64,000 bases of DNA, from positions 248,001 to 312,000 of the forward strand of contig NZ_KB899666.1 in NCBI RefSeq assembly GCF_000378385.1, in the 5' to 3' direction. Under the pieces are notes generated by a model, which worked only from the letters and a program-made list of their open reading frames with translations, had not been told where the DNA came from and ran no database searches. Shown here in pieces: positions 18,472 through 27,079 of the stretch (position 1 is its first letter; each line of letters opens with the position of its first letter). Source of the stretch: Paenibacillus daejeonensis DSM 15491. Lineage in GTDB: Bacteria; Bacillota; Bacilli; Paenibacillales; Paenibacillaceae. A program made the translations under genes and the position numbers.

Positions 18472-18762
18472 TGAAGAGATATATTGATAGATAGATACGA
18501 TTATCAAATTAATTAGGTACCAGTAGAAATCTCATCCCTCTTTTAGTAAGACCTCTCGAGGAGTAAGAAGGAGCTTAATCTATTTTCTGGGAGATTCATG
18601 AATTTGCCTATGACGTTTAATTTCTTCCGTTCTTTCACCAAATGAAAATTCCGTCTCCATAACAGAGTGGATCATTCATGACATTCACCTCAAAATTATT
18701 TACATAATTTATAGAATAAAAAAACAGAATTTCAATCAAAATGAAACGCAATTTAGATATTA
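18472..18762. other. AT-rich intergenic region upstream of lanA, no gene recognised
   Basis: Non-coding stretch between the lanA promoter area and the duplicated two-component promoter. Frames are short and broken, and no RNA gene or repeat was recognised. Its composition matches the lanthipeptide island, so the island border probably lies near 18760 where similarity to the sequence at 11700 begins. Confidence 0.35.
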
Positions 18763-18820
18763 CCCATTTAAATACAATTAGTCAATATAGTAAAAAAGTC
18801 ACTACTGCACCTATTCCCCT

Positions 18821-18848
18821 TTGCTGCCTGTGGAAAATAACATAGAAT
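18821..18848 (+). promoter_or_regulatory. Predicted promoter of two-component copy B
   Basis: TTGCTG (18821) and TAGAAT (18843) are 16 bp apart in a block of about 100 bp that matches 11700-11800 before regulator copy A. Because most of regulator B is deleted, this promoter should now drive the kinase at 19228. Confidence 0.5.
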
Positions 18849-18938
18849 AGAAGAGAAGCTATTAGGGTCTTCCTTATGGGATAATAAAAAGTTTTATTGG
18901 TTCAAAACTGCGTTATCCGGTCATTTCATAACTAAAAT

Positions 18939-19207
18939 AGAAAGCTTACAAGGTAACGATTGAAGGAAAAGAGGTCTCTCTCTCCGCCAAAGAATTTCAG
19001 ATGCTGCATCATCTTGCGAGCCATAAAAATCAGGTCTTCTCCAAATCGCAGCTGCTTGATGCCATCTGGGGTTATACCTCACACGGGGATGAGAATACAG
19101 TAACCGTCTATATACGCAGACTCCGAGAAAAAATTGAGACCGATCCCTCCAAGCCTAGCTATTTGAAGACGGTTTGGGGAGTCGGCTATAAGTTCAGTCA
19201 GGACTAA
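18939..19207 (+). pseudogene. Truncated response regulator C-terminus (two-component copy B)
   Basis: Matches the last ~87 residues of the intact regulator at 12029-12736 almost exactly (KAYKVT, SAKEFQMLHHLASHKNQ, ending KFSQD). The receiver domain and linker are missing: sequence equivalent to the promoter region of copy A runs straight into codon ~149. An ATG at 19001 could start a 68-residue winged-helix fragment, but without a phosphorylation domain it is best called a remnant. Its stop is 21 bp from the kinase start, as in copy A. Confidence 0.85.
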
Positions 19208-19227
19208 CCCGGATAGGAGAAACCATC

Positions 19228-20661
19228 ATGTCTTTTCAACTATGGAACAAAAAATGGCTTGTAGCTGTTACGCTATGCCTGATTACCTCAATCATCTGCA
19301 GCCTGCTCCTGCTTTTGTATGTCATCACGTCAACTGGGGCATCCGACCCAAAATATGTCGTGAATCAGGTTCGGTTAGCCGGCAATCCGATCATCCTTTA
19401 CCTTGAACGGAATGGAAGCCATCTTGATCGTGCGGATGTGCGTGAGGCCCTGCTTGCCTTAACGGAATCCAGTCAAATCAAGGCGATGTATGCAGAGCTG
19501 GACGGAACAGTTACCTTTAATTCCGCCGGCGCGCTGCCCCAGCGCAAGCTCAATCTCCAGACGGAGCTGCACTACGATTTGCATGATGCCGCGACCATGG
19601 GGAATGAATTCCGGATTGCCTTTCCGATCGTAGATGAGTTGAGCCAGACGCTGACTGGTAACGTGATCTTAACGCTACCGAGCAACAAGGTGATTCAACC
19701 CACCTCCTATAAGCTTCCGATTGCGCTATTCCTTATGGCTTCTGCCCTCTCCCTGCTGTGCGCCATGCTCGCTCTCACGATTAGACGAAAGCTCAAGCGG
19801 GAGATGATTACCCCCATCCATACGTTGAAGCAGCATGCGGAAGCGATCCTGAAGGGCAACTATGAGACCCGGATCCAGTACGACCGAATGGATGAGCTGG
19901 GCGAGTTATACACCATGTTTGACTTGATGCGGACTGAAATCATGCATTTGAGTATGGAACGAATTACACGTGAAAAGGCGCAAAAGGAGCTCGTCACCAA
20001 TATTTCGCATGAGCTCAAAACACCCTTGACGACGATGAAAGCCTACATCGATGCCATCCTGGAGGGCGTCTGTTCGGATGAGGAAATGATGATGGAGTAT
20101 GTCGAGGTGATGCGCGGCAATACCGACAAAATGGCACGTCTTGTCGAAGATCTGCTGATCCATGCGCTGCAGGAGCTGGGTCAGATTTCGGTGGAGCCCC
20201 AGGAGCAATATAGTCAAGAAGTCCTTGAGCCAATGCTGAAGACGATCGGACACTATGTTCGTACCAACGGTCTTCTCTACACTCCGCCCCGGGAGATCCC
20301 GAATGTCCTGGTCCGGATCGATTCCGTTCGCATTGAACAGGTCATTTCCAATCTCGTATCCAATGCACTCAAGCATACGACCCCTGGAGACAGCATTCGC
20401 ATCAATACCCAACTCGAGCCCGGCCAGCTGAGAATCACAATTGCCGACTCAGGCAAAGGGATCCGTGCGCAGGATATGCCGTTCATTTTTGAGCGTTACT
20501 TCAAGGGACGCGCCAGCGACCCTGGCACCGAGGGCGTCCAGAAAGGCACAGGCCTCGGACTCTCGATATGCAAAACCATCATCGAAGCCCACGGCGGCCA
20601 AATCTCCTTTACCAGCAAAGAAAAAGAAGGTACCGTCTTCCACTTCACCCTCCCGGTCTAG
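19228..20661 (+). CDS. Sensor histidine kinase (two-component copy B, intact)
   Basis: 477 residues: first membrane helix about 9-32, an extracytoplasmic sensor of about 130 residues, second helix about 165-187, HAMP, HisKA with phospho-acceptor His261 in NISHELKTPLTTM, then the ATPase domain with NLVSNALKH, DSGKGI and GTGLGLSI. GGATAGGAG precedes the ATG. Its own regulator is reduced to a C-terminal fragment, so it probably signals to the intact regulator at 12029-12736, which came from the same ancestral pair. It lies 310 bp upstream of an ABC transporter, a common arrangement for sensors of antimicrobial peptides or envelope stress. Confidence 0.92.
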   Translation: MSFQLWNKKWLVAVTLCLITSIICSLLLLLYVITSTGASDPKYVVNQVRLAGNPIILYLERNGSHLDRADVREALLALTESSQIKAMYAELDGTVTFNSAGALPQRKLNLQTELHYDLHDAATMGNEFRIAFPIVDELSQTLTGNVILTLPSNKVIQPTSYKLPIALFLMASALSLLCAMLALTIRRKLKREMITPIHTLKQHAEAILKGNYETRIQYDRMDELGELYTMFDLMRTEIMHLSMERITREKAQKELVTNISHELKTPLTTMKAYIDAILEGVCSDEEMMMEYVEVMRGNTDKMARLVEDLLIHALQELGQISVEPQEQYSQEVLEPMLKTIGHYVRTNGLLYTPPREIPNVLVRIDSVRIEQVISNLVSNALKHTTPGDSIRINTQLEPGQLRITIADSGKGIRAQDMPFIFERYFKGRASDPGTEGVQKGTGLGLSICKTIIEAHGGQISFTSKEKEGTVFHFTLPV

Positions 20662-20685
20662 TCAGAATTTCAACTTTTGAAATCG

Positions 20686-20876
20686 TGCCGATAGGTACGG
20701 AATCGATTCTGGTCAACGCTTTCTGCAAGAAAGCGACTTCGGGAGCATATGCTGCGGAGCGCTCGCCTTTGTTCCCGGATTTCACCCCTTACAGGGGTAC
20801 AAAAATCAAAGAAATCCGGGAACAACAGCGTTCGTAAGAACGATCCGTTACCTTGAGGCTTACACATTTCAACCCT
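20686..20876 (+). repeat. Structured intergenic repeat, copy 3 (short form)
   Basis: Occupies most of the 310-bp gap between kinase and ABC transporter, in the sense orientation. It has GTGCC-GATA-GGTAC, CGCTTTCT/AGAAAGCG, the long stem GTTCCCGGATTTC/GAAATCCGGGAAC around ACCCC/GGGGT, and CGTTC-GTAA-GAACG. It lacks the AGCTTTT hairpin of the long form. Confidence 0.85.
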
Positions 20877-20971
20877 CGAATTTCTGTAATACTTTATTTA
20901 TAACTTGATAATGGTTTTTAAAGATCGCTCCTTTACACTGGGTTCCATACAGATAAATAGGAGTGATGACC

Positions 20972-21730
20972 ATGGCCAAGAAATCAATCATTCGCGCAAA
21001 TAACTTATGCAAAACATATAACACAGGCACCGAGCAGTATCATGCAATTCGCAACGTGGACCTGGAGCTCTATGAAGGGGACTTTACCGTCATCATGGGT
21101 AACTCCGGTTCCGGTAAATCGACCCTGCTCTATATGCTTAGCGGTTTGGACAGTGTAACGGCTGGTGAGGTGTACTTCCGCGACAAGCGGATTGATACCT
21201 ACAATGAGCAAGAGCTGTCTGATTTCCGCACCAAGCAAATCGGCTACATCTATCAGAGCATTAATCTGGTCCCCGATCTGACCATCCTCGAGAACGTCTC
21301 CTTGCCTGGCTATATCGCGGGCAATAAGAAGAGCGCCATTAAAGCCAAAGCTAACGAGCTGATTACAGCCATGGGTATTGACGGTCAGCACGGCCGACTG
21401 CCGGCCCAAACCTCTGGTGGCCAGCAGCAGCGTGCTGCGATTGCCCGAGCACTGATCAATTCGCCGGATATTATTTTCGCTGACGAGCCAACAGGAAGCC
21501 TGAACTATGACCACGGCAAGGCTGTGCTCGACATCCTCACCGATATTAACCGCAAAGGCCAATCCGTTGTCATGGTTACCCATGATATCAAAGCGGCTTG
21601 CCGCGCAGATCGACTCATCTTCATCCGGGACGGAAAAGTTGGCGGCACGCTGGAGTTTGATAAATACGATGCCAACAACACGGAAGATCGTGAATCCATG
21701 ATCTTTGCTTTCGTGTCGGGGAAGGAGTGA
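20972..21730 (+). CDS. ABC transporter ATP-binding protein (MacB/BceA type)
   Basis: 252 residues with Walker [10 protein letters not shown], signature SGGQQQR, Walker [10 protein letters not shown] and the switch His in MVTHD. This subfamily pairs with FtsX-type permeases and often handles antimicrobial peptides, lipoproteins or envelope stress rather than classic import. ATG at 20972 is chosen because AGGAG lies 8 nt upstream; a GTG and an ATG slightly upstream overlap that site. The permease gene starts 4 bp after its stop. Confidence 0.92.
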   Translation: MAKKSIIRANNLCKTYNTGTEQYHAIRNVDLELYEGDFTVIMGNSGSGKSTLLYMLSGLDSVTAGEVYFRDKRIDTYNEQELSDFRTKQIGYIYQSINLVPDLTILENVSLPGYIAGNKKSAIKAKANELITAMGIDGQHGRLPAQTSGGQQQRAAIARALINSPDIIFADEPTGSLNYDHGKAVLDILTDINRKGQSVVMVTHDIKAACRADRLIFIRDGKVGGTLEFDKYDANNTEDRESMIFAFVSGKE

Positions 21731-21734
21731 GCTT

Positions 21735-24146
21735 ATGACTGCAGTCTGGAAGCTTAGCTTTTCCTACCTCAAAAAAAGCAAAATACAAAATCTGTTCGTG
21801 GCGCTCTTGATTCTGCTATCTACGCTGCTGGTGTCCACAGCTACGATCATCATCGCCAATACCGGGAACGCGTTCACAGACATGCACAACCGAACCAACG
21901 GCGCGCATCAAATCCTGACGATGGACAAAGGGCTGCATGACCCGGAATTCGTTCACTCCTGGTGGGCAACACAGGACGGTGTTCAAGCCTCGGATCTGCT
22001 GACCTATCGCACCCTGTCAGGCATTACACACGACGGTAACGATTACCCAAATCTGTTTCTGTATATGATTGATACGCCGTCGCTCCCTTTTGAGGTCGAC
22101 AATCTGGTATTTGCACAAGGCATGCAGACGGACACGCCGGATAAAGGAACCATCTGGATTCCGACGTCGATGGCGAATAGCTATAATATCTCGCTTGGCG
22201 ACTCGGTCGGATTCCGCACAGGTGATTCTCCACTGGAGCTTCAAGTCTCTGGCATTGTCGTTGACGTTGCATATGGCGCCCCCTTCAGCAACACGTCGAG
22301 AGTCTGGACCAACAGCGACGATTATCAGGAAAGCCTATCGGACCTGCCAGGCAATGACAATTACATGATGGGGCTGCGGTTTGCCGATTACAGCACCAAT
22401 TTGACCTATTGGGACCGTTTCGAAAATGAAATGGGAACCCCATTTTTGGAATCAAAAATGGAATTCGAGGGCATCTCGTCCTTCTATCTGATCATCAATC
22501 AGATTATCGGTTTCATTATGATCTTCCTCGGCCTGGTCATGATGTTCATCGCGTTGATTACGATTGGCTTCACGATATCGGACGCCATTCTTGCCAATTA
22601 CAAAACGATTGGCGTACTGAAATCGCTTGGTCTGACTTCGAGCCGAACGATTGGTACCTACGTCATTCAATATGCATTCTTATCGATCATCAGCATTATT
22701 CCAGGCTTGGCACTCAGCACCATACTCTCAAAGCTGATTATTAATTTCTCGGTATCATCCCTTCGAACAAATGATGCGTCACTTGCCATCAAGGGCTTCG
22801 GGGCCGCATTGCTGGTTGGGCTGTTCCTGTTCGCACTCGTCATTTTGTTCGTTGTGCTGTATGCGAAGAAAGCCCGCAGCGTACAGCCAGTACAGGCGAT
22901 TCGTTATGGGATGTCGGAGACGGACAGCATCAAGATGACACGCCGGATGAATTCGGCAGGCGCCCGTCGCTTCGGCTTCGGCTCCCTTCCTGTCACCGCT
23001 GTCATCGGCATCCGGAATCTGATAAAAAACATCAAGGGCTCCGTACTCATGCTGGTGCTGACAATGATGGCTGCCTCCGTGCTCGTGCTGGGATACGTGA
23101 TACTGAACAGCATTATCGGCATTCAGCAAACCGCAGGCCAATGGGGGTACGACAACGCCAACATCTCCGCCCTCGTCGTCAACAAAACGACGTTCCCACA
23201 GGAAGAGTTCGAGCAAGCGCTGCTGAATGACGACCGGATCCAAACCATTGGCTGGAAGAGTAATTTAACAGGCATCGTAGATTCACAAGCTTTGGCCAGC
23301 TCGGACAGCACAAATATCCAGAACCTAAGCGTCTACCTGGGCATCCTCGATGGCAGTTATGACGATTTAGGCTTCGAAACGATACGCGGGGAGGACCCCA
23401 AGGAACAAAATGAAATCTCCATCGGAATAAGCGTGGCAAATCTATTGAATAAAGACTTGGGTGACACCATCGATCTGTATATCCTTGGCGAAAGACAGTC
23501 GTTGATCATTACGGGCATCTATCAGGCGATTGAAAATTCGGCGATCTCGGGACGCCTCACAGTCGATGCCATACGCTCAATCGATCCGAATTATAGCGAA
23601 TTAGATGTAGCTTTTATTAACGTCCAAGACATTAATCAAGTGGATGCTATTGCGGAAGAACTTAATAAACGTTTCCAAGATTCTGTTTCGGTCTTGACCC
23701 AACAAACCCTGCTTGATTCCTTGTTTACAGAAGCGGCTAATATCATGATCTATCCGATGAGCCTGATGGGGCTGCTGTTTATTATCGTGACCTTCATCAT
23801 CATTTACAGCACCTGCCGCATCAACATTCGTAAAGAAAGCCGTACGTACGGCATTTACAAATCGATTGGCATGACCTCGAACCGGATTCGCTGGTCGATC
23901 GCGCTCGGCGTTGGTGGTCTGGCGTTGATTGGCTCCTTGCTGGGCATCCTCGTCGGTGTCTATCTGCTGCCGATGTTGCTCGAAATGGTTCTGCTCAGTT
24001 ACGGCCTTGCTGAATTGCCTGTTATTCTGAATTGGGGCGGCATTCTGGTGATGGCTATCGCTACAGTTATAGCGGCCACACTTGGCTCCTGGGCTTCCTC
24101 CAAGGTGATTCGCAAAGCCTCGCCTCGTAATCTCGTGGTCGAGTAA
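21735..24146 (+). CDS. ABC transporter permease, FtsX family with two FtsX modules
   Basis: 803 residues with about eight membrane helices: one at 16-38, three at about 260-382, one near 440 and three at about 675-790. Large extracytoplasmic regions follow helix 1 (MacB periplasmic core-like) and helix 5. The layout is a duplicated FtsX module in one chain. It works with the ATPase gene just upstream; substrate unknown, with peptide export, detoxification or flux sensing all possible. ATG at 21735 has GGAG 7 nt upstream. Confidence 0.9.
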   Translation: MTAVWKLSFSYLKKSKIQNLFVALLILLSTLLVSTATIIIANTGNAFTDMHNRTNGAHQILTMDKGLHDPEFVHSWWATQDGVQASDLLTYRTLSGITHDGNDYPNLFLYMIDTPSLPFEVDNLVFAQGMQTDTPDKGTIWIPTSMANSYNISLGDSVGFRTGDSPLELQVSGIVVDVAYGAPFSNTSRVWTNSDDYQESLSDLPGNDNYMMGLRFADYSTNLTYWDRFENEMGTPFLESKMEFEGISSFYLIINQIIGFIMIFLGLVMMFIALITIGFTISDAILANYKTIGVLKSLGLTSSRTIGTYVIQYAFLSIISIIPGLALSTILSKLIINFSVSSLRTNDASLAIKGFGAALLVGLFLFALVILFVVLYAKKARSVQPVQAIRYGMSETDSIKMTRRMNSAGARRFGFGSLPVTAVIGIRNLIKNIKGSVLMLVLTMMAASVLVLGYVILNSIIGIQQTAGQWGYDNANISALVVNKTTFPQEEFEQALLNDDRIQTIGWKSNLTGIVDSQALASSDSTNIQNLSVYLGILDGSYDDLGFETIRGEDPKEQNEISIGISVANLLNKDLGDTIDLYILGERQSLIITGIYQAIENSAISGRLTVDAIRSIDPNYSELDVAFINVQDINQVDAIAEELNKRFQDSVSVLTQQTLLDSLFTEAANIMIYPMSLMGLLFIIVTFIIIYSTCRINIRKESRTYGIYKSIGMTSNRIRWSIALGVGGLALIGSLLGILVGVYLLPMLLEMVLLSYGLAELPVILNWGGILVMAIATVIAATLGSWASSKVIRKASPRNLVVE

Positions 24147-24181
24147 TCCATACAAATGTTCGATAAGGGAGGATGAACAAC

Positions 24182-25039
24182 ATGCGAAAAATATACAAGC
24201 GGTTATTGTTAGTCACGGTTGGATCAGTTGGTTTGTTGACGGCTTGCAGCAATATGATCAACTCTTCGGGAGCGGGCGGTACTACACTCAAAGGTCCTTC
24301 GGAGTGGATGGATCAAATTAGCCAAAATGGGCTGAAGAAAGAGCTTGCGATTGTCCAGGAACCTGCCACTGCAGCATCGCTGCTGCTTAAAAATGAGGTT
24401 GGTAATGTAACCATCACCCCAAGCTCTGATGATAACATCACGGTCCGTACCTATATCTGGGCAGTTAATAACGATCAAGGGGCCTCCCTTCTGGAGGAGG
24501 TAACAGAACAAGCTGCGGTGTCCATTAGGAAAGACGGTAAGCAGCTCGTCATCCAAGCGCATCCGCGGGGTGACGAGAAGCAGGATTTGTGGACGTGGGC
24601 GGAGAAGAACATCGGTCATTCCCGATTCACGGTGAACTATGAGATTGAACTCCCGGCTGCCATCTCTGCCTATGACGTGTCCACCACCGTAGGCGGCATC
24701 ACGCTAGATGGACTGGCGGGCAACTACAAGGTCTACAACAACGTGGGCAAGATTAGCATTGGAGATGCCCAGGTGCAAGGCAAGTCCAGTGTAAAGTCAG
24801 ATGCGGGAACGATTGAACTGGATGTGAGTGATTTCGAAAGAGGCAGCAGCCTCAAAGCATCGGCGGAGGTGGGCGGCATCACTGCTACGCTCCCTTCCTC
24901 GCTGGCTTACAGCCTGAAGACCGAAACGGATTTAGGCAAAGTCACCGGCGCAGCCAAAGGAAAAAGCGACATCAACGGCGGCGGTCCACTGCTCACGTTG
25001 ACGACCTCGGTCGGATTTATCAAAGTCGAAGAAAAATAA
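24182..25039 (+). CDS. DUF4097-like adhesin-fold lipoprotein
   Basis: 285 residues with an N-terminal signal and lipobox LLTAC (Cys22), so the mature protein should be lipid-anchored outside the membrane. The rest contains beta-rich repeats typical of DUF4097 / putative auto-transporter adhesin folds (VGNVTITPS, VGGITLDGL, VGKISIGD, AGTIELDVS, VGGITATL). ATG at 24182 has GGAGG 8 nt upstream. It is 35 bp from the permease stop, so the ATPase, permease and lipoprotein form one unit. Its role with the transporter is unknown. Confidence 0.82.
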   Translation: MRKIYKRLLLVTVGSVGLLTACSNMINSSGAGGTTLKGPSEWMDQISQNGLKKELAIVQEPATAASLLLKNEVGNVTITPSSDDNITVRTYIWAVNNDQGASLLEEVTEQAAVSIRKDGKQLVIQAHPRGDEKQDLWTWAEKNIGHSRFTVNYEIELPAAISAYDVSTTVGGITLDGLAGNYKVYNNVGKISIGDAQVQGKSSVKSDAGTIELDVSDFERGSSLKASAEVGGITATLPSSLAYSLKTETDLGKVTGAAKGKSDINGGGPLLTLTTSVGFIKVEEK

Positions 25040-25046
25040 AAGAGAA

Positions 25047-25099
25047 ATAAAAAAACAAGGGGTTGTTCCAAGGTCATGCTGACCAGGGATAACCCCTTG
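25047..25099 (-). terminator. Intrinsic terminator of the pit operon
   Basis: Arms CAAGGGGTT (25056-25064) and AACCCCTTG (25091-25099) are followed on the minus strand by a run of seven T. It lies between the convergent lipoprotein and Pit genes and lacks a T-run on the plus strand. Confidence 0.85.
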
Positions 25100-25136
25100 C
25101 TGCTTATCCATTTAAAGTGTCCATCTAAAATCTCTC

Positions 25137-26141
25137 TTAAAGCCAAATCCACTCAATCACCTTGAAAAACACCGCAGCCATGAAAGCGGAAATCGGAATC
25201 GTGATCAGCCAGGACATGACGATCCGGCCGGCCATCGACCACTTGACGCTGGAGAAGCGCTTGGCGCTGCCCACGCCGAGGAGCGAGGATGTGATCGTGT
25301 GCGTCGTACTGACCGGGAAATGCGCCAGCGTCGCTGTCAGGATAACCATTGCCGATCCCAAATCAGCAGCAAAGCCGTTGATCGGCTCGATTTTGAAAAT
25401 CTTCGTGCCCATCGTCTTGATGATCTTCCAACCGCCGACCGAGGTCCCGAGCGCCATAGCGGTAGCTGCGGAAATTTTAACCCACAGCTGGACCTCATCG
25501 GTGCTCTGCATCTGCGCTGCCACCAAGGCGAACGTGATAATCCCCATCGCCTTCTGTGCATCATTCGTTCCGTGCGTGAATGCCTGGAATGCTGCGGTGA
25601 CGACTTGGCTGGAGCGGAAGCCTTTGTTGACCTGATGCGGGCTGCGGTTGGCAAAAATTTTCTTGAGCAGCATCATCAGAATAAATCCGAGTGTAAATGC
25701 AATGAGCGGTGAAAAAATCAACGCTTGTACAATCGAAGTGAAGCCTGCTGCATTAATGCCGCCCATCCCCTCTGCCCCGATGACAGCACCCGCGAGGGCA
25801 CCGATCAACGCATGAGAAGACGAGGACGGAATGCCGAACCACCAGGTAAGCAGATTCCAGGCAATTGCCGCAAGCAATGCCGCGATAACGATCTGTTCCC
25901 CGAAGGCCAGCTTCGTCGGGTCAGCAATACTGCCACCAATCGTCTTGGCCACCCCAGTGAACGTCAACGCGCCGATAAAGTTCATCACCGCGGCCATCAG
26001 AATGGCTACTCTAGGTGACAATGCCCGCGTCGACACCGAAGTGGCGATGGCGTTGGCCGTGTCGTGAAATCCATTAATGAAGTCAAAAGCAAGTGCCAGA
26101 AACACGACCACGCACATGATTATAAATACTGTATCGAACAT
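25137..26141 (-). CDS. pit: Low-affinity inorganic phosphate transporter, Pit family
   Basis: 334 residues, nearly all membrane helices. It carries the two family signatures, GFHDTANAIATSVSTRAL near the N-terminus and FTHGTNDAQKAMG in the middle. Pit proteins move metal-phosphate with protons. The gene is 16 bp downstream of the PhoU-like DUF47 gene, the usual pairing, and ends at a clear terminator. GAGGG lies before the ATG. Confidence 0.93.
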   Translation of the reverse strand: MFDTVFIIMCVVVFLALAFDFINGFHDTANAIATSVSTRALSPRVAILMAAVMNFIGALTFTGVAKTIGGSIADPTKLAFGEQIVIAALLAAIAWNLLTWWFGIPSSSSHALIGALAGAVIGAEGMGGINAAGFTSIVQALIFSPLIAFTLGFILMMLLKKIFANRSPHQVNKGFRSSQVVTAAFQAFTHGTNDAQKAMGIITFALVAAQMQSTDEVQLWVKISAATAMALGTSVGGWKIIKTMGTKIFKIEPINGFAADLGSAMVILTATLAHFPVSTTHTITSSLLGVGSAKRFSSVKWSMAGRIVMSWLITIPISAFMAAVFFKVIEWIWL

Positions 26142-26157
26142 GACTCAGGTCCCTCGC

Positions 26158-26775
26158 TTAGCTGTTGCGCATAACGATCGACTCGAGGGTGTTAGCAACA
26201 TCCTCACAGCAATCGGTCGTCTGCTCCAGCCGTTCATAGATCTCTTTGCGCTTGATGATCTCGATAGGGTCTGTGACATTAGCAAACAGGCTCATGACGC
26301 ATACGCGCAGCAGGTCATCGGCCTGATTTTCCAACTCGTTAATATGAATAGCCGGCTCACGAATGGCCAGCAATTTCTTCTCAGTCAGCAAATAGATAGC
26401 TTTTTTGATCTGCTGTGCACTGCGGACCAAATTGTCGGCGAACAGAATAATATACTCGTCCGGTTCCTGGAATTGATACATCTCAAACCTCGAAGCGCAT
26501 GCCTCGATGCCGTCCAGTACATCGTCGAGCGACGTCGTCAGTGCCATAATGTCTTCACGCTCGATGGGCGTGATAAACGTCTTGTTCAGCTCCGTCAGGA
26601 TCGTGTGAACGTACAAATCGCATTTGGATTCGTACTCCTTCATCTCCTTGGCGAATACCTTCAGATCTTTCAGATCCGGGACATTGCGGTGAAAATACTC
26701 GGCAGCCTCAAGAATCGTATCGGCCATTTCCTCCAACGTCTTGAAAAAAATATTCTTTTTTTTCTTCACCTTCAA
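26158..26775 (-). CDS. DUF47 (PhoU-like) Pit accessory protein
   Basis: 205 residues, all-helical and charged, beginning with a Lys-rich stretch (MKVKKKK). It shows DUF47 features such as EREDIMALTTSLDDVLDGIE, whose acidic residues are thought to bind metal. In Bacteria these genes sit directly before pit, and the product is thought to control the transporter. AAGGAG lies 9 nt before the ATG. Stop-to-start spacing to pit is 16 bp. Confidence 0.92.
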   Translation of the reverse strand: MKVKKKKNIFFKTLEEMADTILEAAEYFHRNVPDLKDLKVFAKEMKEYESKCDLYVHTILTELNKTFITPIEREDIMALTTSLDDVLDGIEACASRFEMYQFQEPDEYIILFADNLVRSAQQIKKAIYLLTEKKLLAIREPAIHINELENQADDLLRVCVMSLFANVTDPIEIIKRKEIYERLEQTTDCCEDVANTLESIVMRNS

Positions 26776-26849
26776 AGACTCCTTTACCGCCTTGCGGTTT
26801 GATTTGCATCTTCTGTTCAGCCGAAGAATATCTTATCATACTTTACATC

Positions 26850-26871
26850 ATAATTGTTAAGATAGTGTAAA
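26850..26871 (-). promoter_or_regulatory. Candidate PhoP box upstream of the Pit operon
   Basis: On the minus strand TTTACA-N5-TTAACA (26871 to 26855) gives two TT(A/T)ACA units at 11-bp spacing, with a weaker third unit after another 5 bp. This is the arrangement of Bacillus PhoP sites. It lies 80-95 bp before the DUF47 start codon. The rest of the 304-bp gap (26776-27079) holds only this and the next terminator. Confidence 0.45.
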
Positions 26872-27014
26872 GCTTTATGAAAATTTTTAGGCGGATTTTC
26901 AATCCTCTTCATGCACATATCCAGCGGCTGCCGGAGTACTCAGTTTTCACCAAAAACCACCGATTTTATCCGCCCATAATCTTCCTGAACCTCAATGTCA
27001 AGAGACCCACTCTA

Positions 27015-27049
27015 TTAAAAAAGCCCACTCCCGCGCAGGCGGAAGCGGA
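27015..27049 (-). terminator. Intrinsic terminator of the DUF3048 lipoprotein gene
   Basis: On the minus strand CCGCTTCCGC-CTGC-GCGGGAGTGG forms a 10-bp stem with two G-U pairs, followed by a T-run, about 30 bp after the stop codon. Confidence 0.7.
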
Positions 27050-27079
27050 CATGAACCTATGGTGCAAGCTGGATAATCA

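Noticed and set aside
19001-19207. Functional small DNA-binding protein from the regulator fragment
   Set aside because: The frame starts in the middle of the winged-helix domain, has no ribosome site at 19001 and lacks the receiver; remnant is the simpler reading.
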